From: Halicephalobus mephisto
Lineage: Eukaryota > Nematoda > Chromadorea > Rhabditida > Panagrolaimidae
Direction: 5' to 3'
Assembly: GCA_009193035.1 (NCBI GenBank)
Contig: SWDT01000167.1
Coordinates: 1 to 52,537 of the forward strand
DNA: 52,537 bases
In this document: positions 1-11,903 of the stretch, one piece after another
Layout: each line of letters begins with the position of its first letter
Numbering within the stretch: the stretch's first letter is position 1
Notes under the pieces: generated by a model
The model's database searches: none
The model's input: the letters and a program-made list of their open reading frames with translations, nothing else
Told to the model about the DNA's origin: nothing
Program-made: the position numbers and the translations under genes

Positions 1-3000
1 TAAGCAAGATGTACAATAAAAATTCATTTGTGAAATGTTATTACAAAATATCCACTATGGGAAATCGAACTCTTTCATAAACTGTTAATTTTCAGCAATC
101 TCTAGAAAGCCCCATTGAACCAATTTCATTTGTCTGTTTATTGAAATAATACGTAGGAATCTGTAAACCTTCTGTAATTTCCTAAATTGATGAAAGATTC
201 TGCTTTTTTGAATTTTAAGTCTTTAAATTTCTTCACTTTTCAACGCTTTTTTAATACTGTCTGAAAGTGAATTCTCCAATTTTCTCTGAATCGATACTGA
301 TAAAGGATGAAATGCAAGCTTTTATCAGTGATTTTCTTCTAAAAAAACGAAGTGCATGATATGTTTAAAAGAAGAAAACAATTGAAATAATTCCATCTTC
401 AGAATATTTTGTAAATTTTCGAGATCACGAGAGATTTCTTTGATTCTTGAATTCAGAAGAATTGGAGTAACACAGAATCAATTACTTCTGATGCAAGTTC
501 TTCAATGACATCAAATAATTTTCATTTTCCTCAATTTCGTAACATCGAAAATTTTTCTATTTCGAAAGTAGGAATGTACAGTTCTTATTTAACACTTCAA
601 GCATTTCTAAATTTGAAATTTCATCACTCCAAATCTAGTCAAATCTGTTTCACTTCCTCGCTGACATCTGTATTTTCTGACTAAATTTATCTTTGACAAT
701 AGACTTGAAGTCATCTGAAGAAACGGATTTTGCACTTTAGATGCTTTTTATTAACAAGTATTCTCTGGACAATTAGAGTACTGATCTCAGAAACTAAAGA
801 CTGAAGAAGAGAACCATCAGAAAAAGTCAATTAGTTTTTATCTGATGACTGCGAACTGCAACCTCTGGATTTCGAGTTCCCGAAAATAAACCTGATATTG
901 ACTTTTGATTCCGAATTTACAATTACGATTACTCCCTATTAAATTTTCTTCAAACTCAAGAATAACCAGTTTCTGTATTGAACAAAATGCAATTAAAGAA
1001 CTGTTAGAAAATCAACGAACATCTCATCAACAACTTTGCATTCCACACTGCTGTGATTTCTCTCCCCCAACCGACCCGAATCCCACAAACAATACTTCTC
1101 CCCTACAGTAGTGTTGTTCTGTTTGATACAGTACTTTATCCACTTATTAGAGGAATTTTAATCTTCATAAAGAATGAAAGAAAACTTCGTCTTCTCCCGG
1201 AATCGAACCTGCCACTTAAATTACCTGATAATTGCATTTTGAACCACTGAGCTACCTGGACACACTTATCAAAGTTCTTTATTGTTTATTTACACCCAAG
1301 TGTCGAGTTAAAAACTATCACTATTTAGTAGACTTTTAATGAAAATGCAATTGTTTACACCCATTTCTATTAAAATAAATTAAATATAGTGATTTTCAGA
1401 AATTCACTGTGATCCACTTAACCAGAATTATGATTTTCAATGATTCGTAACTTCTAATGTTTTTTATTCCTAAATGATCATATACGTGTTTCTGAAGCAA
1501 CTATATCCCTAAAGATTACATGAAATAGCAAAGTTGAATATATCAAGCACATATTGTACAGAAATTTATATAAACGGTTTAAATTTATTCAATTATTTTT
1601 TTAATCAAATAACAAGACAGTCAACATTATGTCATATATTAATATAATTACATTATTTGACAATATATCAAAAACTCGATTTCTATTACATTCAATAAAT
1701 ATCTTAGTGGCAAGAATTTTCAGAAACGAAAGTGGATGTTCGCTTCCATCTTCTAAAAATAACACGCACTCCATTAAATATCATCTAAAATCTACAAATC
1801 CCATCAATTGCTACAGACAGGTCTCTGTGTGTTAATACAGTATTTATTTAAATAAAAATGAATTATCTTGAAATAAAATAACCTCTCAATCAATTTTTAA
1901 ATTATCTTTGTTATTTTGAACAGAAATTCAAGGATTCCCTAAACTTAATTTTATACTTTTTAGAACTCCAAGATATAGGATATATAAAGGAAACATTGAT
2001 AATTTACCATAGAAATAAAAGTGAACTTTATTGTTAGTTTTAGATCAAATTGGGTAAACTAGTAATTTTCTTATATCGTTGTCTTGGTTTTCTCAGATAA
2101 CTAAGTTGAGAAACACGACATCCCCTGAAAGTTCTAGAAGTCCGTTTATCTCTGAGAACAAGTCTGGTGAAGCTCAGATCTCCCAGTATTTAAGGGAACC
2201 ATCAAATTTCCTCATCATCACGCGACTAGAATTATTATGATTTAAATTTTTGTATTATTTTGTCTATTCCCTACACTATTGTATTATCTCCCTAGATTAA
2301 GTTTATTTATATTGTACCGAAATCTTACTGTACCAGAATAAAGAAGGATTTCTTCTTCCATCTATCGATTAGGATTATGTGGAATATCTCAAGGTTTATG
2401 ACAGATTCAATTAGTTTTATGAATACGTGACAGACAGAAAATAATTACTTCACATTTAAGAATAATATTGAATGAATTTCCTCATCTATCATAACTGCGC
2501 AAATCTGTTAATGTTGTCATTTATTTTTGAATTATCCATATATTACTTTTTTATTGAAATGAAGCAATTTTAAAATAACCGCAAGTATATCATCATAAAA
2601 ACAGAAATGCATTTAATTATGAAACAACTTTGACAAAAATTCTTAGAAGTTTTGAAAAACTAAAGTATTTTATTTTATGATGTCTCGTAATTTCAGACTG
2701 AATGGTTTGGAAATCTTCGGATCAAGATCATATGAGGGATTTCTGTTCATTCTCGGAAGACAATAGTCATACTAAGGCACTTGTACATACTCAAAAGAGC
2801 AAAACATCCAGATATCGCAAAAACTTTTCCTTACTGATCTCCAGGAGCTCATTATCACGACAATGTTTCATTTGAATCCACTTTGCCAGTTTCCTAGACA
2901 TCTGAGAAAATCTACTTTGAAACATTTCTAATGAACTTGTAACTTTAGAAATAGTTAACTGCTGATTTCCACTCTTTCTTGCTTTTCAAACTTAGATATC

Positions 3001-5313
3001 TGGATCTTTAAGGATGAGACATTTTTGATTCAGAAATAAGAATGAAAAGTATAACATGATTTAAATTGAAAGCATACGTTATCTAAACTTTATTGAAGCT
3101 GTACTTTGGATGGTGATGTTGATAACTCTGATAACAGGTAAAGACGGTGACTGAGAGAAGAATTTGAGTCAACAATCAAAGAAGGGAAATTAAGAGGGAC
3201 TGAAAAGTTTTATTCGAGTTGGAAATAGACACCATCCAGTTTATTAGAACTTTTTTGAATAGTGATTGAATATCATAGTTTAATTAAAAATAAAGATTAT
3301 CCAATTCTTTATTGGAGTTGTTTTGAATGAGAATTTCAACGGTAATAAAATTAATAATTCAGAATCTTTTTAAATATTCAACAAATTCTTTTTTCTGTTA
3401 ACGAGGTTGAAGATTTACTAATAAATAATATTTAGCATACAAGAAGACAACTTAAGTGACTTTCCTCACCTTCATTGATTATCCAATTAATTTCAATTTG
3501 TTGTTTCGTGAGAACTGATGTAAAGAATTAAAAAGCGCTGAACATATCATTAGATTCACCTCTTGGAAAATTTACAGGTATCCACTGTACTTACTGTCAA
3601 AACATTCAACAGTCAACCAATTGTTAAAATTGAACATTTAAGAGATCGAGTACTGGATGTCAAAATCAGGCATCAGTCTTTTGACGAACCTGGGAAAATC
3701 TACAATTAACTATATAAACTGTTCACAAGCCTTGGAGAATCGGTCAAAGAAAGGTTGCTGTAGAATTCATAGATGCCATCATACAACTGCAGGAAGAGAT
3801 CCTCCTTCATGAATGTTGGTAATTCGTGAGTCTCGCTGTTGGGTAATCTAAAAAAATTGTAAAAAAGTAAAAGTAGGAATATTTATACTTCTAGCTCAGT
3901 GAAGATCTCTGTAGATCCATAACGGACCATATCCTTCAACTCAATCATTGTGAATGTGAGCAGATAAGAAGTAAAAACAATAAATAATAATGAATAATAA
4001 TAAAAAATTAAATTATTGTGGTGGGAGCAATCATTAGTGCTAAAACTCAGGCTTATTACTCGTTTTCATACTTTGAAAAGAAGTTTCCTACTTTTCTGTT
4101 GATTTTAGTTTTTTTTTCTTTATTTCAAATGTTTTGCTGAATAAGTACTTGACTACATATCAGATAATATGAACGAATTTGAATTCTATGTTTTTAACTT
4201 AAATAACAATTTTTTAAATAATTTCTAGTTATGTAATGTTTTAAATTCTATAGCCTTTTCTAGAGTCGTTCATAACCCATTCTACAGTTGTAAAATCTTG
4301 TAGAATCTCAGAGAATGTTTTAGGAACTTCTAGAATTCTGTAGAAGTCATTGAAGCTCTTTGAAATTTATGAAATTCTCCAAAATCTAGTAGAAGATTTT
4401 AAAACCTAGAGTTTCATGAAAGTCTCAAGATTCCTAGTCTTGTTGAAGTTTCTAGATCCTCCTAGATTCATGAAAATTATGAAACCAATATATGGAATAT
4501 AAAGTTCTGGAAGTTTTCAAATTTGAGAAATTTCCATTAAAAGAGTTTTAAAACAATACTTATTTCTGATTTAACACTTATCAAACTGGAATTCTGTGGA
4601 ATGTTCTGTAATTAAATAAGTTTTTAAAATTGAAAATTTTTGAACATTCTAAAACCTCGTAAACTATTTCATAGTCATGTTTAGTTTCACTTTTATAGCA
4701 ATAAAATTTTGTAAAAAGGAGAGATTATTTCCTGTAAATAGTACACGATAGTATTGGAGTAGGTCAAGAAATGTTTAAGGAGTCCTGATATGACATTTCT
4801 GTTTTACACTGATGAGTCTGATTTGAAAAATAAAAAATGTTAAATTTGACAGTCTGTTTTCTAATGACATAGTCCTTCAACAGATATTCAAAATTCTATT
4901 TTATTAGAACTGAAATTTTATATAATTTTATTTTCACTCTTACAGATCATTAAACTTTCTAATTTCATAGTTATGAGATTATGAAGAAGCTTTTAATATG
5001 ATTCTTCATATATGAAATTCGTTTTTTCATAAACTTATGTGTAATTTAAACCAATTCTAGTAGTTTTTAATACTGTCACTATCGAAATCAATCATTGGAT
5101 TACAAATCAAATAGGTCGAACAAGAGAAGGGAATTCTATATCGGGTTGAGATTTAGAAAGTGAAAATTTTGATATTCAATTTCTTTTTTGAAGGGCAAAA
5201 GGAAATTCAAAAACTGAAATTGGCATTCTTTCATTTTCCCTCAGAGGTGATTATCATCCCTTTCTGATCAGTTTTCTAGTAAGTTCAATTTATTTAATTT
5301 GTTGAAAAAAGAA
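1..5313. other. gene-poor AT-rich stretch
   Basis: I see no convincing coding exon here: the open frames are short, start inside low-complexity sequence and show no splice-consistent continuation. It holds the decayed tRNA-like unit at 1189-1261. Around 4257-4480 there is a run of short TTCTAGAA and TTCTGTAGAAG words typical of worm non-coding DNA. Otherwise nothing recognisable. Confidence 0.6.
1189..1261 (-). pseudogene. decayed tRNA-like unit (tRNA pseudogene or tRNA-derived SINE head)
   Basis: On the minus strand a 73-nt segment carries a good A box (TAGCTCAGTGG) and a perfect B box (GGTTCGATTCC) at the normal spacing. The acceptor stem pairs only at its outermost three positions, and the right half of the D stem is lost. 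The anticodon arm can still form a weak AT-rich stem with CAG in the anticodon position, but a CAG (leucine) tRNA should have a long variable arm, which is absent. I therefore read it as a dead tRNA copy or the head of a SINE, not a working tRNA. Confidence 0.55.
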
Positions 5314-5431
5314 GCTAGGAGCACTGGAGATTCCCAGGACGTCTCCGATCCAAGTACTAATCCAGCCCTAGGGCGTTTCACTGGCCAGATCGAACGGGAT
5401 GGCGTCCTTTCACCCTGGTTTGACCCCTAGC
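5314..5431 (-). rRNA. 5S ribosomal RNA gene
   Basis: Read on the minus strand this 118-nt unit follows the nematode 5S rRNA closely, with the family blocks GACGCCATCCCGT, CGATCTGGC and TTAGTACTTGGATCGGAGACG followed by CCTGGGAATC. The two ends, GCTAGG and CCTAGC, pair perfectly to close helix I. A run of six T follows directly after the 3' end on the minus strand, as expected for a pol III terminator. The internal control region is present, so the copy could be active. In C. elegans 5S genes sit in a tandem array shared with SL1 RNA genes; here the gene is solitary, with SL1-like sequences starting about 1.7 kb away. Confidence 0.9.
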
Positions 5432-6537
5432 GATGAGGAATTTTTCTGACTAGATCGCTTTTCTTACTTTGACAAGAGAATAAATCATAAGTTTTTGTTC
5501 GTTGTAGAAATTATAGAAACGCTAGGCATTAAGATTATCTATTTTTTTTGTATGACACAAAACCATTCCATTTAAATATACATAGGAACAATGATATTTT
5601 TGAAAACAACTTGATATAGAGACAAAAATCAAAGTTGAATTTTTGGATTGTCGTCCGCCTCTGAGGGATCAAAAGGGGACATTCATGATCGACAGAATTA
5701 ATTGTTAGAAGTTTTTCTTAATGTAATTTCTACTATGGAGAAGATTTTTCTGAGTATATTTTTGAAAATCATATACAGCATTTTATTGTAAAATCTATAA
5801 TAATTCTGAAATAAAATTATCTCAATAAATTAATTCAAAAAAGTACTTTATTGATTAATAATGACTTCTGAATTGTCGATTATAGATTGAGCTCAAAAAA
5901 TGCATCTGATGGAAGTTCGTTCCGTTGTTCGTCGGTGAGACTGAAGAATAGTTCGATTATAGCTCATTTCTGTTTTTGTATGAAAGTTCCTTCCTGAAAG
6001 TTGATCCAATAATGATATTCCATTACTGAGAATTAACTTACTTCTTTATCGACATTTTTTCATGTTATTGAGGGATACTTCATCTTGTTCCAGCAATAGA
6101 TTTCAGTTATGATAATGTTCAGTAGTCTCTTCTAAATTACAATCGGGAGAAAGCATTGATTTATCATGATGAGGAGACGGATATAATTTTCTTCATTCTT
6201 GAGCTCATCTGCTGTGGTGGAAGAAACATTCATAGTGTATTCCATGAGTTCAGTTCTGAATCTGTATTCAATGCATTGGAGAAATACAAAAGTACGACTC
6301 TTGATATCATCTGGATATTCATTCTGATCTGATACCTGACCCGAGTTTGAATCAAGGGCATTATTTCTTATCTCGGATTGAAAAGGATCTGTAATTTCAA
6401 ATTGGAACGATGTTGAGAAACTAGGTGCAGTTCAAGTGTTCTTAAGGAACCGAAGGAGTTATTCATGTTATCTATGCATTCTGAAAGAAACGTTAAAAAG
6501 CCAAAATATCGTTAGAACCAATCGGAATTGATATGAT

Positions 6538-6772
6538 ATAGTGTTTCGTATTATCAAAATCGACGGTCGGAGTTGGAAGTTAAAATCTGAATTTTCCATG
6601 TTAAGACACAACTTATGGGTTATATTTGAATTGGAAAATCTGATTAAGTTTCAACTATCAATTTAGATGAAATAGATTTTTGAAATGGATTCCTAAATGT
6701 TTAAATACAAAAGTCCAAATTTCGATTTCGAACCCTGACTTCTGACTTCAATAATACACATCACAGATTCCT
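6538..6772. mobile_element. MITE-like palindromic element, copy 1
   Basis: The two ends are imperfect inverted repeats carrying an ACGGTCGGAG-type word near the left end and an AAATTTCGATTTCGAA word inside the right end. The same organisation and much of the same sequence recur at 11206-11452, which defines a dispersed non-autonomous element about 240 bp long. No coding capacity. Confidence 0.6.
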
Positions 6773-7117
6773 GGTTGAAATTACTTTATAAAACGGAAAC
6801 TAAAAATCAAAAATTAAGTAATACATTGATTTTGTAGATTTCACTTATATCATCGTTATTTTAATTATCAATTGATAACTATTAATTATTAGTGAAGAAA
6901 GTTTTCTTCATTCATAAAAAGGACGGACACTGTTGTGTTCGATGGTAATACGAAACATGGATCCTTTATTCGTCGAATTTATCCAATTTTGTCCATACTA
7001 ATAGTCGATTTCTTAGACAAAGATAATTCACTGAAAAAACTGATCAACTGTGTTCAATTTAAAAGTAGTGAATTCGTTGCAGGATTAGGATCTGAAATAA
7101 ATCATTGACTTATTGTT

Positions 7118-7139
7118 CTCACTCTTGGATAATTAAATC
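7118..7139 (-). repeat. degenerate SL1-like 22-mer
   Basis: The minus strand reads GATTTAATTATCCAAG then AGTGAG, which differs from the nematode SL1 leader at four positions. It is not followed by a GT donor. The sequence just upstream on the minus strand (TTATAATGTGTTTATTGCAA) is shared in outline with the copies at 12956, 44870 and 46871, so this is a member of that repeat family. Confidence 0.5.
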
Positions 7140-7235
7140 GATTGCAATAAACACATTATAAGAGTGATTCTCCATAAATTTGCACTTTTTGGCAAAGCAA
7201 AAAGTTTTTAACCTCAGAATTCTATAGAAATATGT

Positions 7236-7385
7236 AGAATGGGGTAATGGGACTCGTAGATTCCGAATTCGACATTAATATTGGGAGTTAGCCTTCCATC
7301 CAAGATCCTGGATCTCTGAATTCTGAACGTCGACTTCCAATTCTGAGGTCAGATTCAGAATCTACGGGTTCCGTTATCCCATTCT
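7236..7385. mobile_element. 150-bp inverted-repeat element
   Basis: The left end (AGAATGGGGTAATGGGACTC...) and the right end read on the other strand (AGAATGGGATAACGGAACCC...) form terminal inverted repeats that extend for roughly 60 bp with mismatches and include the word CGTAGATTC. Two related half-elements lie at 17680-17740 and 17830-17890. It is most likely a MITE with no coding capacity. Confidence 0.65.
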
Positions 7386-7862
7386 GAACACTTTTCACAG
7401 GATTCTGAGAACATGAGCACTAGACCTCCTTAAAAAAACAACAAAAATCACAGAATGTTCTCACAACAGTTGATGTCCCGTTTGAATTTACAATAACCAC
7501 AGATGTTCTGTGTTTCGACTACAGTGACCATTCACTACTTATAGAGCTCATATTTTTATTAAGTATTCGAAAACTATATAAATCAGTATTTTTAATTTCA
7601 CAGAAATATTGTCTTACACTCTTCAAAATTGAGAGGAAGGTCTCAACATTTGAATATCTCAACGAAACTTTGGAGATGAGAAGATCAATTTGGAGAAATA
7701 GAGAGAATGGAAATGAACTGTCAGGAATACTGAGCACTATAAACAATTTTGTCAATCATGAAGAATATTTTTTGTTGAAATCAGCACAAATGAAATTCCA
7801 TTCCATGTACTTTCTATAGGAAGACACTCTAAAATTCTTTCAGAACAAGATGTATTCTTTAC

Positions 7863-7884
7863 CTCAAACTCGGGTAATTAAACC
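7863..7884 (-). ncRNA. SL1-like spliced-leader sequence (candidate SL RNA 5' end)
   Basis: The minus strand reads GGTTTAATTACCCGAG then TTTGAG, identical to the 22-nt nematode SL1 except for one A-to-G change, and it is followed at once by GTAAAG, as required of the donor site in an SL RNA. About 25 nt further on there is GAATTTTAGAG, a near match to an Sm-binding site. I could not draw convincing stem-loops on both sides of it, so it may be a variant SL RNA gene or a pseudogene. Its upstream flank does not match the other four SL1-like copies in the window. Confidence 0.45.
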
Positions 7885-8015
7885 GAAGAACTCATTCTAA
7901 TTTCAGACTTTACTTTATGAATAGCTTGTCAGACAAGTATTGAAGGCTTTGAAATGCAAGATAACGACATATAGAGAATAGGAAGACAGACACAATAACC
8001 GATTGGAAGAGGAGG

Positions 8016-8100
8016 TGTAGGCATAAAGAACGGAGTTAAACTGGAACGGCCTAGACATGTAGGCATAAAGATAGGAGTTAAACCGGAAACGGCCTAGACA
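8016..8100. repeat. tandem duplication of a 42-bp unit
   Basis: Two adjacent units (8016-8057 and 8058-8100) both begin TGTAGGCATAAAGA and end ACGGCCTAGACA, with a few substitutions. They are richer in GC than the surroundings and lead into the hairpin region at 8194. Function unknown. Confidence 0.7.
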
Positions 8101-8193
8101 GAATGCTCATAGCTCCGCCCAGTCAGCCGACACCTGGGAGGTGAGACTAAAGTGTTAGAGAGTCAGTATTTGAGAAATTCCAGCTTTAGACGG

Positions 8194-8223
8194 GTCCGAG
8201 TTTGACTTCGGTCAAACGAGGAC
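8194..8223. other. hairpin with TTCG loop
   Basis: GTTTGAC and GTCAAAC pair perfectly around a TTCG tetraloop, with outer GTCC and GGAC also pairing across a small internal loop. A CTTTCCTCTTTT tract follows. This looks like the end of a structured RNA, but no RNA family could be recognised in the 100 bp upstream. Confidence 0.45.
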
Positions 8224-8328
8224 CTTTCCTCTTTTGTTCAATGCTTATGTTAAGATAAACGAGCTTAATTGCTAAATAGTAGGAACCAACAGTTTTCCGT
8301 CCAACCGAACTCTCCATCCTTTACTACA

Positions 8329-8583
8329 GAATCATTAAGATTGAGCAAATTAAAGAAGAAAACGAACGTCTTTAAAATGGTATCGTCAAAATTCAACAAA
8401 AAATAAAAGAGTATCTTTATTTTTTAAATTTACAATGAAATTTCCCACATTTATCCTATTTTCTCATTCTACAAAAGTGATCAGCAAAAACTAAATATGG
8501 ATTTTGAATATATATCTGACAAGCTACAAAACCAGCTATAACCTGTTTCAAAAAACCACCTTGAGTAAAGTATCTTTATTAAC
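8329..8583. repeat. dispersed repeat, copy 1 of 2
   Basis: Starts at GAATCATTAAGATTGAGC and runs for about 250 bp with clear similarity to 46138-46386 (shared words include AAAGAAGAAAACGAA and GATCAGCAAAAACTAAAT). Same orientation in both places, 38 kb apart. No open frame and no obvious terminal inverted repeats. Confidence 0.7.
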
Positions 8584-9907
8584 TCTCTAATTGTCTTTCT
8601 TTTCTATCTTATGATACTGTGCTTATGTTAAGATTAAAAATAAGAAGAACACTACAAATCTTTAGCAAATAAAACACAGAAAAACAATGTATATATCATA
8701 CACAACATAGAACCGAAAGTCACTTTTGCTCTACAGTATTCTACATTCCCTGATATTCAGGCTACTTTTTCCAGTCCTGTTTTTGTAGTTTAGTTTCTGT
8801 CCCAATAACTTATAAGTGAATCCTGCCTCAAATAGGGGAAGTGCGAGAATAAAGAAAAAGATGCGGTAATATTCGGTTAGTCTTGACGTCAGATTCCACT
8901 TACATTCAAAGCAACTAAATTCAGCACGATCTTCAAACATTTAGTAATAAGAATTAAATTGATAACTTTCAATACATTTAATATTTGTTTTAACAATAGA
9001 TAAAGGTTTGGAAAAGGTAATTTTGAACTTCAAGAGCCGGTTTAGTGCTGCTATTCTTCAAGTTGAAACAATCAGTTTCTGATTTGGGACTGTATAAGTT
9101 CACTTCAAGGATTCCATCAGCAGTCGAAAAATTGTCGACAAGATTTTTTTTAATTTTTAAGATTTCTCCTGAAACTAGTCTGAATCATCTTAAAAACATA
9201 TATTGCTCATCTGGAAAACACCATGATCAATTACCATATAAGAAGAATATTCCAATCGAGCAGAAGGAACAACTCGAAGTTATGCATGACAAGGTCGTCG
9301 AACAGCTCAAAGATATCCAGGAATATATCAATAGAACGCAGTTATGGGAAATCTTATCAACGATATTAATTAAGGTTCTTTGCGGTATCCAATGGCAACT
9401 ATTTTATTGTTACTTTATAATTGTATAGTTATTACTGAAATATAATTATCAAATAATGAACTATTTGAAGTACACTGATAAATTTTATAAAGTCGTAATT
9501 CTGCACTATTTCGCAGTTGCTCAAAGTATAAAGATCGACAACTTCATTAATTTTCTGTTTTTATATCGAAGTCTATATAGAACGGTGGAGAAACTTCTGG
9601 AGATCCTCAAAATACAAAACATAATAACTTTCATTAATATTCATATTTTAAAAAGTGCAAAATATTAAACTATTTCTAAACGGCAGATTTTCAAAGTAAT
9701 TCGAATTTAATATTTATTCTTTAACTAATGTCTTACGTCATTTCCACTCACGGGTTTGTTTTCTGATCTTTTCTGTTATCCTAAAAGTGCTCCAAACTCC
9801 GATTTTTCCTCCTCCGAGCTTCGACCAAAGAACACTCACAATCCCTTTCACATACAAATACGAGATGACTAAAAACACGTAGGCTTGCTATTCATCGATT
9901 TTCAGTC

Positions 9908-11109
9908 ATGAGTGGGATAAATCTCCAGAAATTCGCTCATTCTTTCACTAGATCTGTATTGTTGAATACCGGTAGAAGACTTCATGCATGTTCTAGTTCT
10001 GGTGACGTCAAAGATCAAGATGACGCAGATGACGAAACTCCAGCTTCATCTTCAGAAATTCAAAAAACTCGTTCAGGAATTTTAAACATTCCGTCCAGGT
10101 AAGATTACTGTAGTACTAGATGTAACAAAGAAGACACTTTACTCAAAGTAGTCTTCTGAAGCAATTTTTCATTCTTTTTGTAGATTATTAAGTAAGTATT
10201 CAGAATTCGTCATTTTTCTTAATAGCGCTTTTAAAATAAAAAATTCGAAATTTCATATATCAAAAACTAATTTTTTTTCGAAATAATCATCTGAATCAAC
10301 CTGTGACTCATTTCGTAACTTATCGGATATTCGGAATCAATATTTTCATTTTTATTGAAAATTTTTCCAGAACGACAAAACATAAAATTTCATATATTGA
10401 AAGTCGAAATTCCTTCGAAATAATCTTCCAAAACATCATTTACCTCATTTGGCAGCTTGTTTGATACTTATTTAGAATATATATTTCGTTTTTTAAAAGT
10501 TCGAAAACGAAAAAACGCGAAATTTCACATGTCGCAAATTCGGAAAATTTAAGCGAACTTCAAATAAACCATTTTAAATTTGTTCATTGATTACTTTAAT
10601 TTATTTTTTTTAATAACTCAGTTCTGCAATTATGTTTATTGTTAAGTTTATCACAACTATATAATATGTTTTTCGAAGAAGTAACAAAACGAAAGGAATG
10701 ATCCTAAACTTGATTTTTCGAACTTGTTTCGTTTTAGAAAAATTTATAAAAATTGAATTATTGATTCTGAATTCATCTTGGAAAAGAATAAAATTTGATA
10801 TATGAATTCTTTGAAGAAACTTTGAATACAATTTTTCCGTTTTCAGTTATCTAATTTTTCAGGATAGGATTAACCGTCGAGACCGGATTGAAGATTTCGA
10901 AATCATCACCATACCTTCAACAAGCTAATTCTTTTTCGAATTTAGAAACTCTGGATAACTCCAAAACTTCTTTTACAGTAACCAATAATAATGAAGAATT
11001 TTCTGAAGATAAAACCAAAATTGACGATTCCTACTTCCCCAAGGAAGAATCCGAGATGCTGACTTTCACAGTGCCTGCCAGGGAATCTGGAACGATGTTA
11101 TTCAAATAA
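9908..11109 (+). CDS. small two-exon protein of unknown function (145 aa)
   Basis: Exons 9908-10098 and 10863-11109; the intron has a GTAAGA donor and a TTTTTCAG acceptor and joins in phase. A consensus TTTTCAG lies two bases before the ATG, which supports this start and suggests trans-splicing. The N-terminus (MSGINLQKFAHSFTRSVLLN) is rich in Arg, Ser and hydrophobic residues and lacks acid, so it could be a mitochondrial targeting sequence. An acidic stretch with several Asp follows at about residues 33-43, and the rest is Ser/Thr/Glu-rich and probably disordered. I do not recognise the family. The clean splice sites and start context make it likely to be real. Confidence 0.6.
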
Positions 11110-11205
11110 TTTTCGCTTTAAAAATTCCCCAATATTATTATAAAATTCGAAAATTAAATTTTTACGAAATTTTTCCAAAACAAATTTCCAGGGTCATGTG
11201 AAAGT

Positions 11206-11452
11206 ACCAGTGATCCATTTTACCAAAGTCAACGGTCAGAGTTTGAAGTCGAAATTCGGACTTTTCATCTAAGATACAACTTACGGGTTATTTTCGAAAA
11301 ATCCAAATATCGAGTTTTAACTATTAATTTACGTAAGACAAATTTTTTTATTTTAAAAATTTGTTTATGTTGTCTTAGTGTGGAAAGCTCAAATTTCGAT
11401 TTCGAAATCCGACCGTCAACTTTGGTGAAACGGATCACAGAATTCTAGGTTG
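11206..11452. mobile_element. MITE-like palindromic element, copy 2
   Basis: The ends are long imperfect inverted repeats: left GTGATCCATTTTACCAAAG, right (other strand) GTGATCCGTTTCACCAAAG, both continuing into an ACGGTCRGA word and GAAATCGAAATT-like sequence. Related to 6538-6772. Non-coding. Confidence 0.75.
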
Positions 11453-11569
11453 CAGGTAAGTTTTAATTTCCACTGAACTCCAGAAGTTTCTACTTCACGG
11501 AAAATTAGGAAACTACTTTTAGCAAAAAATGAACAGTACCAAAACTGAATCCTGGAGGAAAAGCGAACA

Positions 11570-11903
11570 GGTTTTCTGAAATCAGGTTTAACTAAATGGA
11601 ATCAACACGTAAGAGCTTCTGATAATAGGTTTCACATTACTTGATTTTATTTGAGTGTAATTAATGGTAGGATTGGAATCCGACAGAATATTTGTTATAA
11701 CTGAGTATAATCAACGTGATAATACCTTGTTAGCTAGAAACAAACATGGTCCAAACACGTTGATTACATTCAATTAGAATCAGTCTTCTCTTGGACTGCA
11801 ATCCTGTCATTAATTATACTCAAATAAAATCAAATAATATGAAAACTGATCAGAAGCTCTTAAATGTTGATTTCATTCAGTTAAGCCTGCTTTCAGAAAA
11901 CTC
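11570..11903. mobile_element. 330-bp fold-back element, copy 1
   Basis: The outer ~150 bp on each side are inverted repeats of each other (GTTTTCTGAAATCAGG on the left, GTTTTCTGAAAGCAGG from the right), both running through a TTAAGAGCTTCTGAT-like word and TTGAGTRTAATTAATG. A second copy of the whole unit is at 13647-13976. No open frame; probably a MITE able to form a long hairpin. Confidence 0.8.

Larger units (their letters stand above)
5432..9907. other. gene-poor repeat region
   Basis: No supported gene. It contains inverted-repeat elements at 6538-6772 and 7236-7385, SL1-like sequences at 7118-7139 and 7863-7884, a 42-bp tandem duplication at 8016-8100, a UUCG-type hairpin at 8194-8223, and one copy of a dispersed repeat at 8329-8583. 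The open frames at 9045-9428 and 9456-9668 are considered under the rejected items. Confidence 0.6.

Noticed and set aside
905..1250. overlapping plus-strand frames of 65-68 codons
   Set aside because: Two frames in different phases, one running through the tRNA-like unit; no splice-consistent neighbours.
4257..4480. cluster of TTCTAGAA-like words as heat-shock enhancer
   Set aside because: The words are irregular in spacing and such sequence is common across the window's non-coding DNA (also near 17200, 29800, 47700). Without a regular array or a gene nearby it is not worth a call.
7519..7755. 78-codon minus-strand frame
   Set aside because: Low-complexity composition, no splice-consistent extension, embedded in the repeat-rich region between SL1-like copies.
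8194..8223. stable hairpin followed by T-rich tract as a bacterial-type terminator
   Set aside because: The genome is eukaryotic and no gene ends here; kept only as a possible structured RNA feature.
9045..9668. two plus-strand frames, one with a coiled-coil-like stretch (IPIEQKEQLEVMHDKVVEQL)
   Set aside because: The middle looks protein-like, but I found no in-phase junction that links the frames, no acceptor close to a start, and the ends are low-complexity hydrophobic. It may be a relic of a gene; not supportable as a CDS.
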